Assembly: GCA_963529665.1 (NCBI GenBank)
Contig: CAUSAG010000044.1
Coordinates: forward strand, 1 to 6,682
DNA from: Kingella_B sp963529665
GTDB lineage: Bacteria > Pseudomonadota > Gammaproteobacteria > Burkholderiales > Neisseriaceae
Direction of reading: 5' to 3'
DNA: 6,682 bases
The notes under the pieces were generated by a model. It saw nothing but the letters and a program-made list of their open reading frames with translations. It made no database searches and was not told the DNA's origin. Position numbers and translations under genes: made by a program. Of the stretch, positions 1 to 4,808 are shown piece by piece. Within the stretch, counting starts at the first letter, position 1; each line of letters opens with the position of its first letter.

Positions 1-1193
1 GCCAACCAGATTTTTTGCGGGTACTGGTTGATGATCGTGCCGTGGGCGATGCCCAATTCGTTTGCCGGCAGCGTGTTGCGCAGCAGGTTGAAAGCGGTGG
101 CCATTTTTTTATTGGGATTGGCGGTGGCCTTGATTTCAACGGGATACAGCATCTGCTGGTGTTCGATCAGTAGGTCGATTTCTTTTTGATTGGTGTCGCG
201 GTAAAAATAAATCGGCGGTTCTTGGCCTTGGTTGTGGAAGGATTTGATGATTTCGCCCACCACGAAGGTTTCAAAAAACTGCCCGCTCTTGGCTCCGTTT
301 TGAATGGTTTCCGGCGTCAGCCATTTGGTCAGGTAGGCCATCAGGCCGGTGTTCAGCATATAGACTTTCGGGGTTTTGATGGCGCGTTTGAGGTGGTTGT
401 TGCCGTAGGGTTGCAGCAGATAGACGATGCCCGATGTTTGCAGCACGGTGAGCCAACGCTTGACGGTATCCACCGATACGCCGATTTCCTGGGCCACGCT
501 GCTGTAATTCAATAACTCCCCGCTGCGGGCGGCAATAGCAATCATGAACCGAGTGAAATCGCCGCTGCTGCCGACATTAACCAATTGGCGCACGTCGCGT
601 TCGATATAGGTGGCGACATACGAGGCATAGTAAACCTGCCAGTCGGTTTCGGGCTGCTCGTATAAGCGCGGCATATCGCCACGGTGGATAATCTGCCAGA
701 TATTTTCGTGTTCGGGCAAACTAGATACAGGTTTCCGGTCGGCCAAATAGCCTTCGTCCGGCAAAAAGGCCGTCTGAAAATCATCGCCGCGCATTTCGCG
801 CCACGACAGTCCGTTTAATTTCAATACTGCAATGCGCCCGGCCAGACTTTCACTGACGTTTTGCATCAGCTCAAAAGCCTGAGAACCGGACAGCAGGTAC
901 AGGCCGTTCTGCTTTCGCCGGTCTATATCCATTTTCAACAGGGGAAACAGCTCGGGGCCGTATTGGACTTCGTCCACAATCAGCGGCGGCGTGTGGTTCA
1001 ATAAAAACAGTTGCGGCTCGTTTTTAGCTTGGTCGAGCAGCAAGGGATCGTCTAAGGTAAGGTATCCGTATTCGGGCGCAATGTGCTGAAGCAGCGTGGA
1101 TTTGCCGACCTGCCGCGCACCAGTCAGCAACACGGCGGGAAATTGGGCAGACAGCTTTTGCAGGATGGATTGCAGGTGACGTGAGTAATACAT
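1..1193 (-). CDS. AAA ATPase with DUF4143 C-terminal domain (partial, runs off left edge)
   Basis: The frame is open for 397 codons from the ATG at 1193-1191 to the window edge, so the C-terminus is missing. The family is usually around 380-430 residues, so most of it is present. Visible features: Walker A GARQVGKST (residues 25-33), Walker B LIVDE (71-75), a sensor-like LLSGSQ (100-105), the DUF4143 signature YVATYIERDVRQL (192-204), a helix-turn-helix-like stretch (about 230-258) and a PD-(D/E)xK-like C-terminal part with E308, E314, D340 and the E353-I-K355 triad. Such proteins are common in bacteria, are often acquired horizontally, and have no firmly established role; nuclease or regulatory functions are only guesses. 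No Shine-Dalgarno sequence precedes the ATG; a long palindrome ends four bases upstream instead. The gene contains a Neisseria-type uptake sequence at 767-778, unlike the rest of the window. It lacks any obvious operon partner here. Family assignment is confident, function is not. Confidence 0.93.
   Translation of the reverse strand, partial: MYYSRHLQSILQKLSAQFPAVLLTGARQVGKSTLLQHIAPEYGYLTLDDPLLLDQAKNEPQLFLLNHTPPLIVDEVQYGPELFPLLKMDIDRRKQNGLYLLSGSQAFELMQNVSESLAGRIAVLKLNGLSWREMRGDDFQTAFLPDEGYLADRKPVSSLPEHENIWQIIHRGDMPRLYEQPETDWQVYYASYVATYIERDVRQLVNVGSSGDFTRFMIAIAARSGELLNYSSVAQEIGVSVDTVKRWLTVLQTSGIVYLLQPYGNNHLKRAIKTPKVYMLNTGLMAYLTKWLTPETIQNGAKSGQFFETFVVGEIIKSFHNQGQEPPIYFYRDTNQKEIDLLIEHQQMLYPVEIKATANPNKKMATAFNLLRNTLPANELGIAHGTIINQYPQKIWL
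767..778 (+). repeat. DNA uptake sequence, Neisseria dialect (AGGCCGTCTGAA)
   Basis: This is an exact copy of the AG-form uptake sequence typical of Neisseria. It lies within the ATPase gene, across residues 139-143. It is the only clear uptake sequence left of ssrA, and its core differs from the GCAGCCTGAA core used throughout the right half. It marks this gene as probably imported from a Neisseria-like donor. Confidence 0.85.
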
Positions 1194-1196
1194 AAC

Positions 1197-1243
1197 AAAA
1201 TCCAGTTTAACTTAAGACTGAATCTTAATTTAAACTGGATTTT
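1197..1243. repeat. 47-base palindrome upstream of the ATPase start
   Basis: The outer arms 1197-1210 and 1230-1243 are perfectly complementary over 14 bases (AAAATCCAGTTTAA / TTAAACTGGATTTT). After one mismatch (1211 against 1229) the inner arms TTAAGA (1212-1217) and TCTTAA (1223-1228) pair, leaving a 5-base loop. The result is a 21-position stem with a single mismatch. It ends three bases short of the ATPase start codon and covers the predicted -10 box. It could be an operator for a dimeric regulator, possibly the ATPase itself, or a leader RNA hairpin that limits translation. Confidence 0.85.
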
Positions 1244-1250
1244 TGCGCAA
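1222..1250 (-). promoter_or_regulatory. Predicted promoter of the ATPase gene
   Basis: Read on the minus strand, TTGCGC (1250-1245) and TAAGAT (1227-1222) are separated by 17 bases and each match the sigma-70 consensus at four of six positions. Transcription would start inside the palindrome, so any protein binding the palindrome would block it. This is an inference from consensus matching only. Confidence 0.35.
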
Positions 1251-1489
1251 TACATCTTATTTTGTGTGGTGATGATGTCGTAGGCTGCACCGCGAAACAG
1301 CCGCACACTCCTCGTTATGCAGACGGACATGGTTCTCGGGCGTGATGCGCCGCTTGTTTTGGCTGTTGGGCAGATAATCAACAATGGAGACCGGGCTGCA
1401 TGAAACGGTAAATTCTCCGGCGGTAGAAAAGGTAAGTGAAGAGTGAACAGCATTGAGCAATCAGCGAGAATAACAGGAAGTAGCTGCTG
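1244..1489. other. Region without a recognisable gene
   Basis: About 250 bases lie between the palindrome and the next plausible gene. Short minus-strand frames cross it (for example 1257-1460 and 1378-1566), but they overlap one another in different frames, lack ribosome binding sites I can see, and match nothing I recognise. I see no uptake sequence, RNA gene or long repeat. It may be decayed phage-like DNA, judging only from its position between accessory genes. Confidence 0.5.
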
Positions 1490-1864
1490 ATGACGCTTAC
1501 AGATACGCTACCCAGACTGAAAAAGAACCACTCGTTCCAGTTAGGCAAGCTGACCGACAAAGGCACGTCTGTACAACTGCTGAAACCAGAACATGCTCTT
1601 TCGCAGCTACAGAGCGTTTTTGACGGAGTTCAGCTTGAGCTAAGGGGTGAGCTTATGGAGTACAGCACACAAGCCTCCCTGCTGCAATCACACGCAACAG
1701 AACAGCAACGGATACTGCGTTCGTCCCGTAGTGATATCAATGCGGTCTTGGCGGCAGCACAAGGCATCAAAATCCTTCCCATAATCTACTACACCCAGCC
1801 GGAGGTATTCAGCCCCGCCCTGCCAAAACACCATCGGGATCCCGACCCCCAACTACAACCCTGA
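1490..1864 (+). CDS. Unrecognised small protein with predicted coiled-coil middle
   Basis: I do not recognise this 124-residue product. The ATG at 1490 follows an AGGAAG at 1475-1480 with nine bases between, a reasonable ribosome binding site. The first 35 residues are polar and basic. Residues about 36-90 are rich in Leu, Gln, Glu and Ser with coiled-coil-like spacing, and there is no signal peptide or membrane segment. The last 25 residues (from about 1790) are rich in proline, histidine and aspartate and look less natural than the alternative frame that follows, so the end may be frameshifted. The stop lies about 50 bases before a terminator hairpin. Its setting among integrase and repeat debris suggests a prophage or island gene, but this is inference. 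Confidence 0.4.
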   Translation: MTLTDTLPRLKKNHSFQLGKLTDKGTSVQLLKPEHALSQLQSVFDGVQLELRGELMEYSTQASLLQSHATEQQRILRSSRSDINAVLAAAQGIKILPIIYYTQPEVFSPALPKHHRDPDPQLQP

Positions 1865-1889
1865 CGATTATTGGTGGAACCAATATTAA
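1823..1889 (+). pseudogene. Possible out-of-frame C-terminus of the 1490-1864 gene
   Basis: Read in the frame that ends at the TAA at 1887-1889, this segment gives a protein-like tail that includes IPTPNYNPDDYWWNQY. It is rich in aromatic residues and proline, and most of its codons end in C. The upstream end of this frame is closed by a stop near 1788, so it can only be expressed by a shift from the preceding gene. Its stop sits 24 bases before the terminator stem, a normal gene-to-terminator distance. A single-base indel in roughly 1790-1830 would join the two parts. Confidence 0.3.
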
Positions 1890-1913
1890 CCGAACTGCCA
1901 TCCAATAAAACAA

Positions 1914-1932
1914 GCCACCCTGATTGGGTGGC
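1914..1932. terminator. Hairpin terminator shared by convergent small genes
   Basis: GCCACCC (1914-1920) and GGGTGGC (1926-1932) form a perfect 7-base GC-rich stem with loop TGATT. T-rich sequence follows on both sides (CTCTTTATT on the plus strand; TTGTTTTATT on the minus strand), so it can end transcription from either direction. It lies between the plus-strand gene ending at 1864 (or 1889) and the minus-strand gene ending at 1940. Confidence 0.75.
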
Positions 1933-1939
1933 CTCTTTA

Positions 1940-2113
1940 TTATCGGGTGGACAGATACATCTCGCGAATCTGTTCCTGGATGGGTTTGGTTAAACCCCAT
2001 TGGTCATTGACACAGTGCAGAATATGTTTCCTGCTTCGGCAGACATAACGCCCCTTCCGCCAACTTGCATACATTTCCATGTCGGTGTACTCGACCATTT
2101 CCCTTTTTATCAT
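1940..2113 (-). CDS. Unrecognised 57-residue basic protein
   Basis: I do not recognise this small product. From the ATG at 2113-2111 it reads MIKREMVEYTDMEMYASWRK and continues to the end ...QIREMYLSTR. It is charged, has two cysteines flanking a stretch of basic residues and one in a VCRSRKHILHC context (about residues 24-34), and contains tryptophans, which are rare in chance frames. An upstream ATG at 2140 would add nine residues, but these come from the tandem repeat, so I prefer 2113. There is only a weak purine-rich GGTGGG upstream. The stop is directly followed by the bidirectional terminator at 1914-1932. The terminator and the composition support a real gene, possibly from a phage; the call remains tentative. 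Confidence 0.4.
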   Translation of the reverse strand: MIKREMVEYTDMEMYASWRKGRYVCRSRKHILHCVNDQWGLTKPIQEQIREMYLSTR

Positions 2114-2125
2114 CAGCCCACCTAC

Positions 2126-2396
2126 CAACCCGAAGGCCATCGGTTCAAACCCGATGGAGAAAGTCAGCTTCGCCCTTGCTCGGTTAAGACAGAGCTCAGA
2201 TTATGCCGACGGGCTTCTTACCGAATCTAGTCTCGCCAACCCGAAGACCATCGGGTCAAACCCGATGGAAGAAAACCAGCTTCGCCCTCGCTCGGTTGAG
2301 ACCGAGCTCAGATTATGCCGACGGGATTCATACCGAATCCAGTCTTGCCAACCCGAAAGCCATCGTATCGAACCCGATGGAAGAAAACCAATCCAA
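2126..2396. repeat. Tandem repeat, about 111 bases, 2.4 copies, rich in hairpins
   Basis: Unit 1 covers 2126-2236 (111 bases), unit 2 covers 2237-2348 (112 bases), and a partial unit 3 starts at 2349 and loses similarity soon after 2390. Units 1 and 2 agree at about 100 of 112 positions by eye. Each unit begins with CAACCCGAA and then a hairpin, best in unit 2: CCATCGGG / CCCGATGG around TCAAA (2248-2268). A second hairpin follows, best in unit 2: GCTCGGT / ACCGAGC around TGAG. The hairpin arms survive better than the rest in unit 3. The one-base length difference shifts the reading frame between units, so the repeat is unlikely to be coding. Confidence 0.9.
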
Positions 2397-2500
2397 AATT
2401 CCAAAATCACCGATGTATATATACTATATATGATATATATTCTTATAAGGTATTATATATTATATATAAATATAAGTATACGCTTTAAACAAAAAAGCAA
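2397..2500. other. Strongly AT-rich tract with TA repeats
   Basis: This tract is almost pure A and T, with long alternating TATATA runs (2415-2476) and many overlapping partial palindromes. No gene is visible. It directly follows the tandem repeat. Such DNA melts easily and can contain promoters, a nucleoid-protein silencing site, or a replication or packaging site of a mobile element; the sequence alone does not decide. Confidence 0.6.
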
Positions 2501-2537
2501 TCTTTAGAACACATCATAGTTCCACTTTTCCCAGACC

Positions 2538-2561
2538 TATAATTTCAAAAAATTTAGGAGG
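2538..2561 (+). promoter_or_regulatory. Orphan promoter -10 box and strong ribosome binding site
   Basis: TATAAT (2538-2543) is followed by a perfect AGGAGG (2556-2561). The triplet at optimal spacing is ATA (2569-2571), not ATG. The frame from ATA stays open for 65 codons to a TAA at 2764-2766, starting IKVLPVGKGR before it enters the inverted-repeat element at 2599. This looks like the start of a former gene that lost its initiation codon and was interrupted. Confidence 0.45.
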
Positions 2562-2598
2562 CAAAACAATAAAAGTTTTACCTGTTGGAAAAGGTCGT

Positions 2599-2771
2599 GT
2601 TGTTTACACTTTTTCACGCTGCTCAGCTTTCGTTTTTTGGCTGCATGATGGTTTAGCAGCTTTCGCAGATTATCAAGAACCATGCGGCTTCGCCGTGCCT
2701 TACGGCATTCTTGACAACCTGCGAAACCCGCCAATTTTGTCTGCATCCAAAATCCGAAAAGTGTAAACAAC
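2599..2771. mobile_element. 173-base element with 15-base terminal inverted repeats (MITE-like)
   Basis: GTTGTTTACACTTTT at 2599-2613 is the exact reverse complement of 2757-2771. A second, inner inverted repeat has the arms TTCGCAGATTATCAAGAA and TTCTTGACAACCTGCGAA, which pair at 16 of 18 positions and flank a short GC-rich centre. There is no transposase inside and no coding frame I recognise. Terminal inverted repeats, small size and insertion between a gene-start remnant and a headless integrase suggest a non-autonomous mobile element, or a large hairpin repeat. I see no clear target-site duplication, so the exact borders are uncertain. Confidence 0.6.
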
Positions 2772-2807
2772 GCTGTTGATTTCTACAGGCTGCACGCAAT
2801 AAAAATA

Positions 2808-3044
2808 GTGGGGGTAAGGTACAGGAAACCCTACAACACCCGCCATACATTTGCCACACTCAACCTCATGGCCGGAGCCAACCCCATGTGGGTAGCCCGT
2901 CAGATGGGACACAGCACCATGAAGATGCTACTTGAAAACTATTCACGCTGGATTGACTTAGCCGACAAGCAGCGTGAAAAGTCTAAAATCGAGCAGCTTT
3001 TTGATGAGAAATGTGCCAATAGTGTGCCAAAAACACAGAAATGA
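2808..3044 (+). pseudogene. Tyrosine recombinase (phage-type integrase), C-terminal remnant
   Basis: The 78-residue product is the end of the catalytic domain of a tyrosine integrase. Conserved are YNTRHTFAT (catalytic Arg at residue 12), MGHS (His35) and ENYS (nucleophile Tyr45), in the correct order and spacing. The N-terminal DNA-binding domains, the first catalytic Arg and the Lys are absent; a complete integrase would be about 350-400 residues. The open frame actually extends back to 2715, but similarity to integrases starts only around 2811, just past the 173-base inverted-repeat element. The GTG at 2808 is therefore unlikely to be a real start. The gene points toward ssrA and ends 30 bases from it, as expected for an element inserted at the tmRNA 3' end. 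It is almost certainly non-functional. Confidence 0.9.
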
Positions 3045-3045
3045 A

Positions 3046-3066
3046 GATAAGTACAGGATACTTATC
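3046..3066. terminator. Hairpin between the integrase remnant and ssrA
   Basis: GATAAGTA (3046-3053) and TACTTATC (3059-3066) form a perfect 8-base stem with loop CAGGA. A short T-rich tail follows on the plus strand (GGATATTTT) and a weaker one on the minus strand. It lies between the two convergent genes and could end both, most usefully ssrA. The low GC content of the stem makes it a moderate terminator at best. Confidence 0.45.
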
Positions 3067-3074
3067 GGATATTT

Positions 3075-3437
3075 TGGTGGAGGCGGGGGGAATTGAACCC
3101 CCGTCCGAAAGTCCTCTACAAAGCGTTCTACATACTTAGTTGTGTCAACTTGGAAATCTTATTTCTATCGCGCCGACCAACAGGCTTTCAAGAAACCAGT
3201 TACCTTAAATCTCGCTTCCTGCCAAGTAACCCGACAGAAAGCCAGTCAATGTGAAATGACGTTGCGGCGGGTTGCCCCGCACAGCCCATTGACCAACTGT
3301 TGCAACGGCAGGCCTTAGGCGGCCAATGCGTAAGTTTCGTCGTTTGCGACTATTTGAGTTCAGTGTTTTACGAGTTACTGAAAACTCGGTATGCCCGCAT
3401 TTGCTTCGCAACCCCCGTCGAAACCAAGGTCGCCCCC
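3075..3437 (-). ncRNA. ssrA: tmRNA (transfer-messenger RNA)
   Basis: This 363-base RNA rescues ribosomes stalled on broken messages and tags the nascent protein for proteolysis, together with SmpB. The 5' end GGGGGCG pairs with CGCCTCC next to the 3' A-CCA, forming a 7-base acceptor stem with one G-U. The T arm is GGGGG-TTCAATT-CCCCC. The family's 5' region GCGACCTTGGTTTCGACGGG is present. The tag frame (3315-3347) encodes resume codon Ala followed by NDETYALAA and TAA, the usual neisserial-type tag. CCA is encoded in the gene. The 3' end borders an integrase remnant, consistent with use as an attachment site. The call is essentially certain; the ends are inferred from pairing. Confidence 0.97.
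3315..3347 (-). other. tmRNA proteolysis tag reading frame
   Basis: Read on the minus strand, GCA AAC GAC GAA ACT TAC GCA TTG GCC GCC TAA gives ANDETYALAA and a stop. The C-terminal LAA is the usual degron recognised by ClpXP-type proteases. The tag agrees with that of other Neisseriaceae. Confidence 0.95.
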
Positions 3438-3452
3438 AAATGAGAAGGTGCT

Positions 3453-3481
3453 ATTATACGCGGTTTGAGGCAGCCTGAAAA
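3453..3481 (-). promoter_or_regulatory. ssrA promoter
   Basis: On the minus strand, TTTTCA (3481-3476) and a perfect TATAAT (3458-3453) are separated by 17 bases. The mature 5' end lies 15 bases past the -10 box, leaving room for a short precursor leader that RNase P would remove. The -35 box overlaps the uptake sequence at 3468-3479. Confidence 0.7.
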
Positions 3482-3492
3482 GCATCTATAAT
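3465..3492 (+). promoter_or_regulatory. Promoter of the DUF4240 gene
   Basis: TTGAGG (3465-3470) and a perfect TATAAT (3487-3492) are separated by 16 bases. Transcription would start near 3499 and give a leader of about 100 bases. The promoter interleaves with the divergent ssrA promoter, so the two could compete for RNA polymerase. Confidence 0.55.
3468..3479 (+). repeat. DNA uptake sequence, Kingella-type (AGGCAGCCTGAA)
   Basis: An exact 12-base copy lies between the divergent -10 boxes of ssrA and the DUF4240 gene, and overlaps the -35 boxes of both predicted promoters. Confidence 0.9.
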
Positions 3493-3530
3493 CCCACAAG
3501 GCGGTTTCAGCCAATATTCCGAGACTAACA

Positions 3531-3573
3531 TTCAGGCGGCCTGAAACAGCAAAACAGTGTTTTCAGGCCGTCT
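3531..3573. repeat. Variant uptake-sequence pair forming a leader hairpin
   Basis: AGGCGGCCTGAA (3534-3545) is faced by TTCAGGCCGTCT (3562-3573). The arms GGCCTGAAA and TTTCAGGCC (within 3538-3569) pair to form a hairpin. Both copies depart from the local AGGCAGCCTGAA form. The hairpin falls in the leader of the DUF4240 message, about 25 bases before its start codon, and lacks a following T run, so it is more likely a leader structure than a terminator. Confidence 0.6.
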
Positions 3574-3597
3574 AACTCATCACCGCAAGGAGCCAAT

Positions 3598-4176
3598 ATG
3601 AACGAATTACACCCCGTTTCCGAATTGATGAACGAAGCCTGCTTTTGGGCAATCATCAACCAATCGCTAGCCGTTGCCGAAGCCGAAAACGACGACATCG
3701 CCGAGCAGCAAGAGACGCAGTTTGCCGCCTTAAAAGCCGCCTTGCTGGCGTTGGATTGGCAAGACATTATTGCGTTTGAAAACCGTTTTGACCAACTGCA
3801 TTTTGCTTCGTATCGGCAGGATTTATGGTGCGCGGCGTATTTGATGAACGGTGGCTGTTCCGATGACGGCTTTGATTATTTCCGCTACTGGCTGGCATCG
3901 CGCGGCGAAGCGGTTTTTCAGGCTGCCTTGGCGAACCCCGACAGCTTGGCGGATTATCCGTTTGTAAGCGCAGACAGCGATTACTACGAATTTGAAGACT
4001 TTGGCTACGCGGCGCATGAAGCGTTTGAAGAAAAAACGGGCAACGAAATGAGCGAATATTTGGATAATGCTTTTACCTATCCCGAAATTGAATTTGCATG
4101 GAGCGATGAAGAGCCCGAAAGCATGGCGCGCATCTGCCCGAAACTGTTTGCCGAATTTGGCGATGAATGTTTTTAG
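3598..4176 (+). CDS. DUF4240 domain protein
   Basis: This 192-residue protein begins at an ATG five bases after AAGGAG (3587-3592). It carries the DUF4240 pattern: an N-terminal helix with CFWAIIN (residues 15-21), then a long acidic and alanine-rich helical part, then the family core YRQDLWCAAYLMNGGCSDDG and FDYFRYWLASRG (about 72-102). The C-terminal third is very acidic and rich in Asp, Glu, Tyr and Phe. There is no signal peptide or membrane segment, so it is probably cytoplasmic. DUF4240 proteins have no established function that I know of; many are encoded next to immunity or housekeeping genes. An inverted Kingella-type uptake sequence is embedded in frame at 3917-3928. The gene appears to stand alone, with its own promoter and a hairpin directly after its stop. 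Confidence 0.88.
   Translation: MNELHPVSELMNEACFWAIINQSLAVAEAENDDIAEQQETQFAALKAALLALDWQDIIAFENRFDQLHFASYRQDLWCAAYLMNGGCSDDGFDYFRYWLASRGEAVFQAALANPDSLADYPFVSADSDYYEFEDFGYAAHEAFEEKTGNEMSEYLDNAFTYPEIEFAWSDEEPESMARICPKLFAEFGDECF
3917..3928 (-). repeat. DNA uptake sequence, Kingella-type, in the DUF4240 gene
   Basis: TTCAGGCTGCCT on the plus strand is the exact reverse complement of AGGCAGCCTGAA. It is read as FQAAL within the coding sequence. Confidence 0.9.
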
Positions 4177-4186
4177 TCTAAATGGA

Positions 4187-4224
4187 TTTTCAGGCTGCCT
4201 TGAATGATTGGGGCAGCCTGAAAA
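4187..4224. terminator. Inverted uptake-sequence pair, hairpin after the DUF4240 gene
   Basis: TTTTCAGGCTGCC (4187-4199) and GGCAGCCTGAAAA (4212-4224) are perfectly complementary over 13 bases with a 12-base loop. Uptake sequences in inverted pairs after genes are a known neisserial arrangement and often act as terminators. The plus-strand side lacks a long T run, so termination would be partial. The stem starts ten bases after the DUF4240 stop. Confidence 0.75.
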
Positions 4225-4267
4225 CGTGTTTACAAGTTTCCGCAAAGCTAAACCGCTCAACACCCTT

Positions 4268-4273
4268 TATAAT
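4268..4273 (+). promoter_or_regulatory. -10 box for the DUF1841-holB transcript
   Basis: TATAAT lies 28 bases before the DUF1841 start codon and after the upstream hairpin. I see no convincing -35 box at the usual distance, so this promoter call rests on the -10 match and position alone. Confidence 0.4.
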
Positions 4274-4301
4274 GCCGCCCATTCATCAAAAGGAAACACA
4301 A

Positions 4302-4805
4302 ATGTACAACGTCAACACCCACGACGTGCGCCGCTTTTTCGCCCATGTTTGGCAGCACCGTTTCGCCTCCTTGCAACTGGACGCTCTGCAACAAAAAGCC
4401 CTGCGGATTATTGAAGCCCACCCCGAATACGCCCATTATCTGGAACACATCGACCGCTATTTAGACCACAACTGGACGCCCGAGCAAGGCGAAACCAACC
4501 CCTTTTTGCACCTTTCCATGCACCTTTCCATTCAAGAGCAGGTGGGCATAGACCAGCCTTTCGGCATCCGCGCGATACACGCCCAGCTTTGCGCCAAGCA
4601 TCGTGATAACTGGGTGGCGGCGGAGCATGAAATGATGGATGCGCTGGCGGAAACGCTGTGGGAAGCGCAGCGGTTCAACCGCGGGTTGGATGTGAATAAC
4701 TATATGACCAAGCTGCGAAAATTGGTGAACTTGGGGCAGGAAGACGAAGCGCGGATTAACCCGCACGAAGTGCCGCAATCCCACAAAATCAGCGAACGCA
4801 AATAA
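4302..4805 (+). CDS. DUF1841 family protein
   Basis: The product is 167 residues from the ATG at 4302, which follows AAAAGGA (4288-4294) at seven bases. The frame is open back to 4182, but those extra 40 codons would come from the upstream hairpin and leader, so the shorter start is preferred. Family features are clear: DVRRFF (8-13), EAHPEY (38-43), and the highly conserved block PEQGETNPFLHLSMHLSIQEQ followed by GIDQPFGIR (about 60-90). An AEHEMMDALAETLWEAQR helix follows at about 115-132. DUF1841 proteins are short, soluble, mostly found in beta- and gammaproteobacteria, and uncharacterised; the conserved histidines and acidic residues might bind metal, but that is only a guess. It stands 16 bases upstream of holB and is probably cotranscribed with it. 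Confidence 0.92.
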   Translation: MYNVNTHDVRRFFAHVWQHRFASLQLDALQQKALRIIEAHPEYAHYLEHIDRYLDHNWTPEQGETNPFLHLSMHLSIQEQVGIDQPFGIRAIHAQLCAKHRDNWVAAEHEMMDALAETLWEAQRFNRGLDVNNYMTKLRKLVNLGQEDEARINPHEVPQSHKISERK

Positions 4806-4808
4806 CAA

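Noticed and set aside
1378..1566. Minus-strand frame with a hydrophobic stretch resembling a small phage membrane protein
   Set aside because: It overlaps the better supported plus-strand gene, starts at GTG without a ribosome binding site, and matches no family I can name. The hydrophobic segment keeps it a weak possibility.
1868..1886. Small hairpin TATTGGT / ACCAATA with 3-base loop
   Set aside because: It is AT-rich with no T run after it and overlaps the possible true C-terminus; the GC-rich hairpin at 1914 is the better terminator.
2139..2155. tRNA T-arm-like hairpin in repeat unit 1 (ATCGG-TTCAAAC-CCGAT)
   Set aside because: The arm and loop fit a T arm well, but no acceptor, anticodon or D arm surrounds it and the other units lose the match.
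2079..2507. Plus-strand open frame of 142 residues across the tandem repeats
   Set aside because: The repeats are read in different frames from unit to unit and the tail is translated AT-only DNA; it is a repeat artefact.
1..3074. CRISPR array or toxin-antitoxin pair
   Set aside because: The only tandem repeat has 111-base units without unique spacers, and no recognisable toxin or antitoxin family is present.
3823..4263. Minus-strand frame of 146 residues opposite the DUF4240 gene
   Set aside because: It is antisense to a recognised domain protein and crosses the uptake-sequence hairpin; no motif supports it.
4182..4301. Upstream extension of the DUF1841 frame by 40 codons
   Set aside because: The extension runs through a terminator hairpin and leader; the ATG at 4302 has a good ribosome binding site and matches the family's N-terminus.
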